Shown here piece by piece: positions 44,166-55,281 of a stretch of 64,000 bases of DNA. Below the pieces are notes generated by a model. The model saw only the letters and a list, made by a program, of their open reading frames with translations. It did no database searches and was not told the DNA's origin. Every line of letters starts with the position of its first letter. The first letter of the stretch is position 1. The stretch is from assembly GCA_027946365.1 (NCBI GenBank), contig JAPEUQ010000007.1:1364001-1428000 (forward strand). The letters run 5' to 3'. A program made the translations under genes and the position numbers. The stretch comes from Kalmusia sp. IMI 367209 (lineage: Eukaryota > Ascomycota > Dothideomycetes > Pleosporales > Didymosphaeriaceae).

Positions 44166-45185
44166 TTATGCTGGTTTCACGCCCTTGTGAATCGCTGCAA
44201 TTCCACCCGTCAAGTCCTCCCAGCCTTTTCCTGGCACAAGAAATCCCGCATCCTGAATCATGTCTCTAAAGTCTGTCTGGCTAGGGAACCTCTCAATGCT
44301 TTCAACGAGGTACTGGTAGCTATCCCTGTCTCCTGCAACCAATTGGCCGATCAGCGGAATCGCGCTGAAGCTCCAACGCTTATACACGGCGTCAAAAAGA
44401 CCATTGTTGACTTTTGAGAATTCGAGTACGGCAAAGACACCACCAGGCTTCAGCACCCGGTACGCTTCCCGTATCGCCGCTTCCTTATGTGTGAAATTCC
44501 TGATACCAAATGCAACGGTGTAGAGATCGATGCTCGCATCCGGAATCACGTCCAGTTTCTCCGCGTTCGCTTCGATGAAGTTGAGGCGTGGTGACCGCGC
44601 ATATGGCGTCTCAAGCGCGCGTTTTCTTCCCTCTGCCAACATGTCTGGGTTGATGTCTGCAACTGTGACTTTTGTATGTGCATCGTTGTTGATGGTCGAG
44701 GCGTGGTCAAGCATACGGAATGCGATGTCACCTGTTCCACCGGCGATGTCGAGGATATTCCAGCCTTTCTGCTCGGATGGTCCTGATGTGAGCGGGTTAC
44801 GGCCGGGATTAAGGTTTCGGACGAAGTGGTCTTTCCACAGGCGGTGAATGCCGAGGGACATGAGGTCGTTCATGGTATCGTACGAGGAGGCGACGGAAGA
44901 GAAGACAGCGCCAACTATCACAATGAGACTTTCGCCATATCAATTGGTGCTCTACAAATGAAACATACCTTTCTGCTCTTTGAGCGCCTCCGCGACCGTC
45001 TCGAAGCCAAAGTGCGTCGTCCCATCGTTGTTCTGCGCACTTTTCGGTGGCGTTTGCTGCTGTTGTGCCTGTTTCGCCGCGCACGAAAAGCACCTATACT
45101 GCGCCCTCTGCACTTGCCTCACGCTCCGCTTGCCCTCTGCAAGCAATTGCCTCCTGGACAATAGCCGTGCCGATTGGGCGTTCAT
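44166..45185 (-). CDS. coq5: COQ5, 2-polyprenyl-6-methoxy-1,4-benzoquinol methyltransferase
   Basis: Two exons, 45185-44969 and 44914-44166, giving 321 aa. It carries out the C-methylation step of ubiquinone synthesis on the matrix face of the inner mitochondrial membrane, using S-adenosylmethionine. The first ~40 residues are Arg/Gln/Ser-rich, a mitochondrial presequence (MNAQSARLLSRRQLLAEGKR). UbiE/COQ5 landmarks: FGFETVAEALKEQKVGAVFS across the intron, YDTMNDLMSLGIHRLWKDHF, the SAM motif LDIAGGTGD (127-135), DINPDMLAEG, TVAFGIRNF, RVLKPGGVFAVLEFSKV and the terminal GGIAAIHKG. The gene is divergent from the BCKDH E1-alpha gene, 217 bp between ATGs. Confidence 0.95.
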
Positions 45186-45402
45186 GATCGCTGGATGTTC
45201 GATGGCATGATAGCTTGGCACGAACTTTCCTAACCGCGCTGGCACGTGCGACGCTGGATGCCAGTGACTAAGCTGACGTTTGACGTCCGAGGAATGCTGA
45301 TGAGCCGACGCTGACCGAACCGAGCTCCATGAATCCTCCCCAGATTGATCCCCGAGACTAAATCCCCGCTGGTGCCGGCTACCAACATGCAGATTCACCA
45401 CA
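45186..45402. promoter_or_regulatory. bidirectional promoter, COQ5 / BCKDH E1-alpha
   Basis: Only 217 bp lies between the two divergent start codons of two nuclear genes for mitochondrial enzymes, so promoters and leaders must overlap. No TATA box seen. Co-regulation is inferred. Confidence 0.55.
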
Positions 45403-46954
45403 ATGTCGCTACGCTGTGTGTCGCGCAGACTGGGCATGAGGGCTCTGAGGAGACCTTTACTGTGTGACAATGCCTCACCAGTGGCTCACAAAGTAGTACC
45501 CTTGTGGCAGTTGTGTAGAAGTGTTGCGTCGACACCAACGGCGGAGAAGTAAGTCCGAAGTAGAGACAATTGTGGTAGGCTATTTGCTAACCAGCGTGGT
45601 AGAGTTCTATTTCCTGGTGCTTTGAACAGCGAGTTCACGAATACCCTTGAGTTCCTTCGACCGTCTACGAACAAAGCGATATCAACATTTCGAGTCCTAG
45701 ATCAATATGGGCAGGTATTGGACAAGGAAAAAGGCGTGGGTGCCTCTGATGAAGAGGCTTTGGAGCTCTACAAGACCATGATGTTGTGTACGACACTCTT
45801 CAAGCATCCCTGGCCAGGGAATTGCAACTGACCGTGTTAGTGAGCATAATGGACCTAATCATGTTTGAGGCACAACGGCAGGGACGATTGAGTTTTTACA
45901 TGGTACTAGCCTTGTAATTTCAGGACATACGCACGGTATTGATAGAATCTAGGTTTCCACTGGTGAAGAAGGCATATCTATTGGCTCTGCTAGCGCTCTC
46001 CATCCCTCCGATGTAGTCTTCTGCCAGTACCGCGAGGCTGGCGTTTTCATGCAGCGCGGCTTCACCCTCGATCAATTCATGAACCAGCTCTTCTCCAACT
46101 CTCAAGACCTCGGCCGTGGCAGGAACATGCCCATCCACTACGGCAGCGCTGAACTCCACATCCGCACCGTTTCCTCCACCCTCGCAACCCAACTCCCCCA
46201 TGCTGCAGGCGCCGCCTATGCCCTAAAGCTCCAAAATTTGCAGCAGCCGGAGGTCGAGCCACGCGTAGCAGTGACGTACTTTGGCGAGGGCGCAGCGAGT
46301 GAGGGTGACTTCCACGCAGCGTTGAACATCGCGGCGACGAGACAAGCGCCGTGTATCTTCATTTGCAGGAATAACGGGTACGCAATTTCGACGCCGACGA
46401 GCGACCAGTACCGGGGCGATGGAATTGCCAGTCGCGGTGTAGGCTATGGCATTGATACCCTCCGCGTCGACGGCAACGACATCTTCGCCGTGCGCCGCGC
46501 TACTGCTGCGGCACGCCGGCTCGCTCTCCAAGACGGCGGGAAACCCGTCCTCATCGAAATGATGGCCTACCGTGTCGGTCATCATAGCACCTCAGACGAT
46601 TCGTATGCATACCGCCAAAAGGTCGAGGTCGAAGATTGGAAGCGCCGCGATAACCCCATCACCCGCTTACGTAAATGGCTTGAAGGTCGGGACCTATGGA
46701 ACGAAGATAAAGAGCGTGAGACCAGGAGTAAACTTAGGAAGGATGTGCTCGCGGCATTTGACCGCGCGGAACAGAAGAAGAAACCTGCGATCAAACATGC
46801 GTTTGACGATGTGTGGGAGAACGTGACAGAAGAGCAGAAGAGCCATATGGCAGAATTGAGGGATATATTGAAGAGGTATCCGAAGGAGTATGATATCAGT
46901 CAGTATGAAGGTGGCATTGCATCTCTAGACGAGGTATTAGATGAGAAGAAGTAG
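45403..46954 (+). CDS. BCKDHA: branched-chain 2-oxoacid dehydrogenase E1 component, alpha subunit
   Basis: Four exons: 45403-45548, 45603-45787, 45841-45902 and 45953-46954, giving 464 aa. With E1-beta it decarboxylates the 2-oxoacids of Val, Leu and Ile in the mitochondrial matrix. A basic N-terminus (MSLRCVSRRLGMRALRRPLL) is the presequence. Landmarks: FRVLDQYGQVL, IMDLIMFEAQRQGRLSFYM, VSTGEEGISIGSASAL, QYREAGVFMQRGFTLDQFMN, the thiamine-diphosphate motif GEGAASEGDFHAALNIAAT ending in ICRNNGYAIST, and YRVGHHSTSDDSYAYR, the phosphorylation-loop region. Exon 3 is only 62 nt. The third and fourth exons join in phase 0 at FYM|VSTG. Family identity is clear; separation from pyruvate dehydrogenase rests on the HHSTSDDSYAYR block. 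Confidence 0.95.
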
Positions 46955-47354
46955 ATGAGTAAGCAAAAATAGGTTCCTGTTCAACACAGCTTGTATGCGT
47001 AGGAATGTAACAAATGACGGCTTGGACAAGTTGGATCTGCATACACCTCGCAATGTCTTGAGTCTAGCTCGACTTAGCTAAGGATACGCAATGCTAACAA
47101 TATTGAGATAGCTACAACCTGCAACGAGGATATAATACTCTTGAGACACCCTTGTACTATAAGCTATCAGATAACTTGTAGGCCAGCCTATAATGTATGA
47201 AACATACACATCGACATTGAAGAGACGTTGTATTACTATCGCAAACCATAAATAGGGGCCAATGATACCCCAAAGTCGCTGACAAACTCAACACCTCCCA
47301 AGACAAGACAAGAAATGCCAAGAACAAAAACTACTGCCACACTCCCAGCTTGAA
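46955..47354. other. convergent intergenic region, no gene seen
   Basis: 3' UTR space between convergent genes; AT-rich with no coding frame. Confidence 0.5.
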
Positions 47355-50300
47355 CTAATCAATAGCACGCTCATTCCTCCGGTGAGCCTTCCCATAGCCC
47401 CTCCATTTCATCTGGAACGCAACACACACGACCGGCACAACACTAATCAGCTCGCCCAACCCCGCATACTGCGGCTCAATCCTCCATTTTCTCACCGCCC
47501 CACTCGCCAACAGTATCGCACCAACGTTGTACACAAAGCTCCACGCAAAATTCATGATAATCCTTCGGTAAGCGGCCCGAGAGATATCAAGCAAGATGAC
47601 CACATCCATGAGACGCGGTTGCATGAGCACGATGTCGGCGGCTGATTTGGCGACGTCGGATCCGCGGTTCAAGTGCACACCGACTGCGGCCTGCTTGATG
47701 GCGACGGCGTCGTTCGTCCCGTCCCCAACAAACATGCAGATGCGGCCGTCAGCTTGCTGAGCCTCGATGTAGGACTTTTTGTCTTCGGGCTTGAGGCGAC
47801 CACGGACGAGCGCAGGCGAGATACCTAGATTCTGGGCTACACACGCCGCTGCACTGTCATGATCGCCCGTGAGCATATGGACGCGAATCTTTCGTGAGTG
47901 CAGATGGCTGATAGTTGCTTTTGCGGTCTCGCGGACGCAGGACTGGAGGAAGAAAGTAGCTCTATGAATACCGGCGACGGTGACACAGAGCAAGGTGTTG
48001 TCGTCTTCGGGCACATCTTTGATGCCAAGCCAGGCGGGACTGCCGGCACGTACGAGGTGGTTGGATTGCTTAGTGTGGCCTTGGATACCTTGGCCAGGGA
48101 TGCTTTGGACGCTGATCATATCCTCCGAGCGAAGGATGTCTTTGTCGGCTTTTTTGCCTTTTTCGCCCACCCATTCATAGACGGCTACAGAGACGGGGTG
48201 CTTGATGCCGACCAGTAGCCCAAGGAGCATTCTTTCGACCTCTGTTGCAGACCCATTCTTGAATTCGGCGTTGCTATAGTAAGCATTAGCAAGAATGCCC
48301 ACGATACATCATAGGGATAGAAATGTGCCGTATCTTTGTTCTCACCGTAGAAGGTATCTCGATGGTCATGTGAATCGTGGAAATGAATCTTGGGTAGACT
48401 TACACCACAGTGAGTACACCGGTCGTCAAGGTGCCAGTCTTATCGAAGACCACATCCGTAACATTACGAGCCGTTTCTAGCTTCTGGGGATCTCGGAAGA
48501 TGATTCCAAACCGCGCAGCGACACCGCTAGCTATTAGCACCACCATTGGCACAGCAAGCCCGATAGCGCAAGGGCACGACACTACAAATGTAGCGATGGC
48601 GTAGGTGAATGCGTTTATAGCAGCCTGACCTGTCTCGTAGTGATAGTGATGCTTGCCAACGAGAAGCTGTATACAGAAGACTGAGAGTGCGATGAGGACT
48701 ATCGCGGGTACAAACCAGGTGGTAACCCGATCGGCAATCGCCTGAGCTTTTGGTTTGGTGAGTTCAGCGTTTTCCACCATGTTAGCGATCTTGCTGACGG
48801 AATTCTCATGGGGCAATGTAGTTAGAGCCACAATAAGAATCCCGCTTCCATTGTTAGTTCCAGCATGAACTGATGATGTCCGACCTTTAGCAACTGGTAA
48901 AGTTTCTCCAGTTATCATGGACTCATCCACTTCGGAGCCACCATGTACTACAGTTCCGTCGGTGACAATCCGTGTTTCTGGAAGAACCTTGAACTGATCA
49001 CCATATTGAAGTAGGCGGGCATCAATCGAACGGACTTGAGGGTCGCTCGGTGATGACGGCCCGGGAACAACAAGCAGAGTTTCCTCCACTTGGAGTGAGC
49101 GGAAAGAGACCTAGAAGAAGATTGTAAGTCAGCAACTTGTATAATGCAGGGGCCATCCTAGTAGAGGTCCTAACACAGTCCAAGACTTAACTTACCGATC
49201 TTGCTGCTCTAGATCGAGCAAACTCACTGACTACTCGACCCAACAGGATCAAGGTTACTAAGAGAGTAGATGTCTCAAAGAACGATCCGGCATCTAGAGG
49301 CTTGCCCTGAATTTCTCGAACGTAGGAAATTACACTGAAAATGTACGCGACCGTAGTGCTGAGTGCAATTAGGAAATCCATATCAAACGTCCGCAAATAG
49401 ATGAGCGACCTGCAAGCGCCTATTGGGTTAGTACACAAGTCTATCCAGGGGGCACTTTCAAAGGCCAGCTTTTGGCTGGCATCATGACTTACTAGGAAAG
49501 AATTCCCAGGCTGCAATAGCTTGTACTATAGTCGCGAAAGCCATGGATATGTGCGCGTAGACGATTTTACCGTGATCGACAGGTCCCCACGCAAAGACGA
49601 TTACTGGAACGGTGAAAATCGCAGCCAGAACGAAGACTACGCAGGCTCGATTCATCTGCTTGGTGCCAACCGCGAGGCTAGGGTGTGGAGCAGGCGGTGC
49701 AAGCTGAATCTCCTTCTCTGCCCAATGCTCGTAGTAGTGCAATACATCGCGAGCTCCAATTTTCTTTGCGTTGTAATGAATCCGCACGGTGTGACCTAGC
49801 TGCAACAACTTTGGTCGTGTGTTGCCATCTGGACGTACTCGGACTTCACTATTCTCTTTACGATTTGGCGTCGCATTTCGGCTTCCTGGAGGAAGTGCGC
49901 TGTTGCGTCCACTGAATATTCGAATTGGAGTCCACACCGACTTCACAGTCTGTTCAACGAGATCAACACCATAGGGTCTACCAGCCTATATGTGCAAAAA
50001 AACGTTAGTCAAGGCTTTCGCACAGCGAGCGATATGCTCAGGTTCAAACAGCGTGGGATTGGCTACGGAAAGTCTTACCCGATAGATTTCAGCAGGATCA
50101 TCCACGATCACTTCGAGAACCTGCCCATCTGGTTGGAAGTATTGCGTGAAAGTATAGCCCGTTGCGGCTGTGAGCTTTCTCTTGACCTTACGGACTGATT
50201 GTTTGCGAAGATTTAGATCGAGTTCGACCCTTGCAAGAATGATGTTGACGTTATAGCTCTCCACTGCGGGAATCTGATCGAGTACGCGCGAGATTCCGCT

Positions 50301-50745
50301 CTCGCAACATCCGCATTTCAGGCCATGGATTGTAAAGACGATTCGTATCATATCTGACACCTTTAGTGTATGCAAAATACTCTGAGTAAAAATATGAATA
50401 CCTCCACTTTGGTGGATTCGCGGCCGGATATCACTTGCCCGGTCATCCGTATCTGACTCGGTATCAGGATGTGGAGGGAGTCCGCAGCACTTCATCGTGA
50501 CTTCTCTGAGGTTCTTGACAATTGTCTGCTCATCAAAGTTAGTTGAAAAGCTCGGCAAGTTACTCTAGGGTCTGCTGCTTGATACACGTATTGGCTATCT
50601 TCTCACTAACAGTGCTTCCTGTAATGATGTTGGACGAGTCTGACGATAGCTGGGATGGAGCCGCAGCTTGTTGTTGAGGCGGGCTGCTTTCTTGGGAGAG
50701 AATGGGGCAGCACTCTACCGAAGAGCAGCAAGCACCCTCAGCCAT
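47355..50745 (-). CDS. P1B-type heavy-metal ATPase, Pca1-like
   Basis: Six exons: 50745-50564, 50505-50079, 49985-49493, 49419-49196, 49110-48404 and 48273-47355, giving 983 aa. It should pump soft metal ions (Cu+, Cd2+ or similar) across a membrane using ATP. The N-terminus has cysteine pairs (MAEGACCSSVECC, then KCCGLPP at 66-72) and an HMA domain whose metal loop is GLKCGCCESG (Cys125, 127, 128) instead of the usual MxCxxC. P-type motifs: ESMITGETLPVAKG, the ion-site CPC (621-623, SCPCAIGLAVP), DKTGTLT with phospho-Asp665, IKHPVSVAV, MLTGDHDSAA and GDGTNDAVA. The KCGCCESG loop, GTNDAV variant and SDVAKSAADIVLM point to the Pca1 branch rather than Ccc2. Metal specificity is inferred only. 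Confidence 0.92.
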
Positions 50746-51518
50746 GGTGAACTCAGTGCACGAAGAAGGAGCGTATCAGAGTTGTAGACGTTCCTGCTGA
50801 AACTTTACCATCCGGCAGTCATCCCCCTAAAAGAACGGTCAAGAAGAACGTATATCCATAATTAATTTTATACCAGAAAACGTCAATGATCACTAGAAAC
50901 CCTGTTGGTATCGTGTACGGGAACTACTTGATTAATGGTGACGATTGGATGGCGATATAATGATATTTGCCAGCACTGAACAGTGACATATCGACCCCGT
51001 GAAAAGAACGGAGTTAGGCTTCGTTACATTGATGAGCGGGTACCCGCAGGCAGATGGATAGAGGGCTAACATGCATTTTCGTCAACCCCTCTACTGGTTC
51101 CATACATGAGGTGATAGAAGCGCGAGTAACGTGACACATCAATGTAGGGGCGACGAGAATCACCTGCCTGATCAGTCGTACGCATTGATCGTACGAAAAC
51201 ACCAGGATATATGTGTGAGCTCTCAACAGCAGCCATCTAGTGTGGTGATGCTATGAACAATCGATTAGTGAGCTAAATTGCCCGCGCGCTAATCATCAGC
51301 ACGTGACCACGCGGCTTCGTTGCGTCATGTCATCAATCGTGACTGTTCATCCTCGTTTCCCCGCCCAGAGCGGCTACGCCTCCTTCAAGTTTTATTTTAT
51401 TGAGTACAAAGCCGATATGTTCATACAGCATAAAGGTACACATTCGGGTTACACTTCGAAATTTTCCCGCTTCCGCTCTTCGGCCGCACCGTTCGCGCCG
51501 TGTTGCTAACTGATCATT
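50746..51518. other. divergent intergenic region
   Basis: Promoters for the metal ATPase (minus) and RAD4 (plus). No metal-response element could be recognised with confidence. Confidence 0.5.
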
Positions 51519-54500
51519 ATGGCGCGCGCGCGCGGAAAGTTGCATAATGCGCCGAGCCCTCCCGCACCACGACGGTCGAGTAGACGTACAAAGACGACGC
51601 AGGATGACGATGATGTTCCAAAGGTCTTCCAGGACCTACTGTCAGAGCAAGAGGATGCGGACAAGGATGCGCCCCCGCCGAAAAAGCGCAAGACACGGCA
51701 TAACGTTGAGACGCCTGTATCCGAGCCGGGAGTTGTAACATCGCAGGCGAAGCAGGCAGAGTCAGCACCTCAGCCTCGGTCGCAAGCGCAATCGAAGAAA
51801 CCAACAACTGCTCCCCTTGTACCTCCCGCCAAGTCACCGTCACCGTCACCGAGCGCACACGATCATCGTACCACTGCGGGAAGTTCAACTCGTGCTCGAC
51901 AGACAATTATCGATTCCGACGAATCCGACGACAGTGACATGGAATGGGAGGATGCGTTGGCAGAGGGCGGTGACTCCGAAGACGGCGATGCGCGAGAGAT
52001 AGGCGACATCTCAATAACCTTTGGAGACCAGGATGGTGAGCCGAACAAGGGCAAGCGCCAGATACGAAGAAGGGCGATAACGGCTGTGGACAAGAAGCGG
52101 AGGCTTGATATTCATAAGGTGCACATTATGTGTCTACTGTACCACGTACATCGTAGAAACACTTGGTGCAATGACCGCGTAGTGCAGTCCACCTTACTAA
52201 AGATATTGCCTTCTAGGACTCTCACAAATTTCGTACCGAATCCTGATGATTCGCAGTATCAAGCGTCAAAGCGCTTTATAGATGGCATGAATGAGCTGAA
52301 GACAGTATGGTCGAAACGATTCACCGCAACCGCACAAGGCATGTATAAACCGCGATGGGCGGAGGCTGACGCCGAAATTCGTCCATTTTCAGATTTTGAC
52401 GAACTCGATGATCCCATGGACCTAGACGACTTTCGCAACGCTGCATCAAAGCTTCAAGGCTCGCAGGACGTCGGCGCACAGCTCTTTTGTGCTTTGATCC
52501 GTGGTATTGGAATGGAAGCTCGGCTAGTTTGCTCTTTGCAGTGCCTTCCTTTCGCATCTGCAGCACAACCTGCTAGTCCACAAAAGCCAAGTACCCAGAA
52601 AAACACAATAACTTTAGATCCCTACGACACCCAAAGTCTTAGCCCTTCAAGGCCAAAAGGCTTGGGCTCCTCACGTCGGAAAAGACCGTCGCGCCTTGAG
52701 CAAGCCATTGGCGAGCGACACCCTGCCCTAAGTACCGGTGTTGCCCCCAAACAGAGAAAAAAGTACCATACCGCATACCCGGTTTATTGGATAGAAGCAT
52801 TCAATTCTGCCAACCAGAAGTGGGTCCCCGTGGATCCTCTGTCGACATTCACAGTCGGTTCGTCCGAAAAGCTAGAGCCTCCTCTAAACTCCACGCAAAA
52901 TACTTTGAGCTATGCCGTTGCATTTGACATTGACTATACCGCGAAGGACGTCACACGACGATATGCTAAAGCATATAACGCCAAGACCCGAAAATTCAGA
53001 GTCGAAAGCACGCATAATGGTAGCAACTGGTGGAAACAAGTAATGAAGTTCTTCAAGCGTAAGAACGACCTTGACAAGGACCAAGTTGAAGATGCGGCAC
53101 TTGCTCAGAAGGAGGCCAGAGAAGGAATACCGAAGAACGTCCAAGATTTCAAAGACCATCCAGTCTATGTGCTCGAGCGACACCTCCGGCACAACGAGGT
53201 GATTTACCCCCTCAATCAAGTTGGTAAGGTCAATGTAGGATCATCCATGAACCCAAAAATGGAACCAATTTATCGTCGCAAAGATGTCCATTTAGTTCGA
53301 AGCGCCGATAAATGGTATCGACTTGGGCGGGATGTGCAAGATGGTGAGCAGCCGTTGAAACATGCGAAACCCAAAAAGAATAGGCGCCTTTCGGTTGATC
53401 CAGACATGGACATTGAAGATCAGCAGGACGAGATCGGTGCTGGTCTCTATGCAGAATACCAAACGGAGCTCTACGTTCCACCTCCTGTGGTTCGCGGCCG
53501 TGTTCCTAGAAATGCGTACGGTAACTTAGATCTCTACGTCCCTTCCATGTGTCCTCCTGGCGGGTATCATATACGACACAAGCTGGCTTCGAAAGCTGCC
53601 CGCATTGTTGGTGTTGATTTCGCCGAAGCTGTTACTGGATTTAAGTTCAAAGGGCGGCACGGGACCGCAATCGTGCAAGGTGTAGTTGTCGCGCAAGAAT
53701 ACGCCGAAGCCGTGGAAGCGGTTATTGACGGCATGGAGTATGCGCAGCAGGAAGCTGAATATCAACAACGAAAAGTCGAAGCTTTACGTCTGTGGCGACG
53801 CTTTTATCTTGGTCTCAAGATTGCTCAAAGGATCAATGCTATCGAGATTGATGGCAAGACGGGACCTGTCATCGACTTACAAGACGAGATGAATCAAGAA
53901 GACAAAGAGCTGACAGAGAAGGAATTTGCTGGTGGCTTCTTCCCAGACGAGGGCGATACCACTGACCCACCTGCGCGGCGCTATGTGCCGTCATCGCAAC
54001 ATCAAGAGTATGCCGGCGTCTTTGTGCCTGATGAAGAGAGAGACTCGGACGATGGGTTGGTCCCCGAGGATGCTGACCACGATGCTGGAGGATTTAGAAG
54101 ACAAGAATCTCAACACTTCGGCAGCACCATTTTATCACAACAACAGCTTCTCCCGCGACGTCAGAGTAGCTTCCTTGTATTAGATGATGACGAGTATGAA
54201 GATATTGGTATCTCCCGCGATCCACCTCCATTGAAACAGCGAGTATCGACGCCTAACATTACTCAAGAGGGAGGCTTCATTCAAGAAGATGACCCTATCG
54301 ATCTGGCTGCAGGTCTTTTGCCAGATGTACATTTGAACAAGCCCGAAGTAAAGCTTCCGTCTCACAGAATAGAACCGCAACCAGTGCATCCAGATATTCA
54401 TCTTCCGAAGTCGGAAAACGCAAGCAACGTTGAGATTATGACGAGTGGCAGCCAGTCCATTGTTATATCTGGGGTTGGCGACGCTGGTATCGCACCGAAG

Positions 54501-54602
54501 TCTACAGAGCCATCTTCTTCGCCGTCAGATGCAGGATCTCTGCCACTCGAAGACCCGGACGATGAAGATGCTGAGCCGGACTGGTTGGTGGACGTCACAT
54601 GA
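51519..54602 (+). CDS. rad4: Rad4/XPC nucleotide-excision-repair damage sensor
   Basis: Intronless, 1027 aa, with ATG at 51519. It recognises distorted DNA in the nucleus and recruits TFIIH in global genome repair, working with Rad23. The N-terminal ~190 residues are basic, acidic and Ser-rich disordered sequence with RRSSRRTKTTQ and KKRKTRH as likely nuclear signals. The transglutaminase-like domain follows (HKVHIMCLLYHVHRRNTWCN; SQDVGAQLFCALIRGIGMEA; YPVYWIEAFNSANQKWVPVD). BHD1 begins near 545 (FKDHPVYVLERHLRHNEVIY), then BHD2 with EPIYRRKDVHLVRSADKWYR, and BHD3 (RGRVPRNAYGNLDLYVPSMC; ARIVGVDFAEAVTGFKF). An acidic Ser-rich C-terminal tail of ~230 residues lacks a named domain. The ATG sits on an alternating GCGCGCGCGC run. 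Confidence 0.96.
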   Translation: MARARGKLHNAPSPPAPRRSSRRTKTTQDDDDVPKVFQDLLSEQEDADKDAPPPKKRKTRHNVETPVSEPGVVTSQAKQAESAPQPRSQAQSKKPTTAPLVPPAKSPSPSPSAHDHRTTAGSSTRARQTIIDSDESDDSDMEWEDALAEGGDSEDGDAREIGDISITFGDQDGEPNKGKRQIRRRAITAVDKKRRLDIHKVHIMCLLYHVHRRNTWCNDRVVQSTLLKILPSRTLTNFVPNPDDSQYQASKRFIDGMNELKTVWSKRFTATAQGMYKPRWAEADAEIRPFSDFDELDDPMDLDDFRNAASKLQGSQDVGAQLFCALIRGIGMEARLVCSLQCLPFASAAQPASPQKPSTQKNTITLDPYDTQSLSPSRPKGLGSSRRKRPSRLEQAIGERHPALSTGVAPKQRKKYHTAYPVYWIEAFNSANQKWVPVDPLSTFTVGSSEKLEPPLNSTQNTLSYAVAFDIDYTAKDVTRRYAKAYNAKTRKFRVESTHNGSNWWKQVMKFFKRKNDLDKDQVEDAALAQKEAREGIPKNVQDFKDHPVYVLERHLRHNEVIYPLNQVGKVNVGSSMNPKMEPIYRRKDVHLVRSADKWYRLGRDVQDGEQPLKHAKPKKNRRLSVDPDMDIEDQQDEIGAGLYAEYQTELYVPPPVVRGRVPRNAYGNLDLYVPSMCPPGGYHIRHKLASKAARIVGVDFAEAVTGFKFKGRHGTAIVQGVVVAQEYAEAVEAVIDGMEYAQQEAEYQQRKVEALRLWRRFYLGLKIAQRINAIEIDGKTGPVIDLQDEMNQEDKELTEKEFAGGFFPDEGDTTDPPARRYVPSSQHQEYAGVFVPDEERDSDDGLVPEDADHDAGGFRRQESQHFGSTILSQQQLLPRRQSSFLVLDDDEYEDIGISRDPPPLKQRVSTPNITQEGGFIQEDDPIDLAAGLLPDVHLNKPEVKLPSHRIEPQPVHPDIHLPKSENASNVEIMTSGSQSIVISGVGDAGIAPKSTEPSSSPSDAGSLPLEDPDDEDAEPDWLVDVT

Positions 54603-55281
54603 CATTGAAAGACTTGGATATATGGCTATATAATAATGAGATATGTTTGTACATAGTATTGGGGCAAAGGTTGAGAGACGTATTGTGAGCTCAATCACTC
54701 TGCGATTCATGAGGCACAAGTCCAACTATCCTCAAACTTTTGTCAAAAATTATCATAATGTTTGAAGGAATCACCTTCGATTACGTCGACTCTTTTTCGG
54801 CAACGAATAGAGCAACCTCTGGCAGTATTATAGACGTGTGTGTTTACTATAAAGTAAGGTCGATGTCTTCGAGCTCCAACACAGGCGCATATCACACAGT
54901 CGTGGTGCTTGAGCATCATGTCAGAGGTGACCCTGGCCTGCTAAGCAGCTTCGGCTTAGCATCACGCGCTAATGTAGGCTAACGGCTCACGAATGTCGAC
55001 GAGCTATCAAGCGCATCTTAAAATCCAATAAGAGCTTACAACTCTTCATTTCGAAACCGAGAGCTCATGCAATTTTCCATGGCTTGTCGTGAAATGCCCT
55101 TTTCAAAGTTTGAGCTCTTAACCAGCGGCTTTTTCGGTTTAAGTTGATGTAAGCTAGTAGCCTAGTTAGAGCATAGGGTCCAAACGCGCCACGACTGCCT
55201 CGGCCCCCGCAACGCGTCTACACGCGTCCACACGCGCCTCCCGTCCTAGCACCATTTCTATGTTCAATACCAATTACCACT
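54603..55281. other. intergenic, no gene seen
   Basis: 3' UTR of RAD4 and promoter of the next gene. A direct repeat CGCGTCTACACGCGTCCACACGCG-like run lies just before 55240; no coding frame. Confidence 0.5.

Noticed and set aside
40180..45402. Possible biosynthetic cluster around the 2OG dioxygenase
   Set aside because: Neighbours are housekeeping (GMPPA, COQ5, BCKDH); no synthase, P450 or regulator is adjacent.
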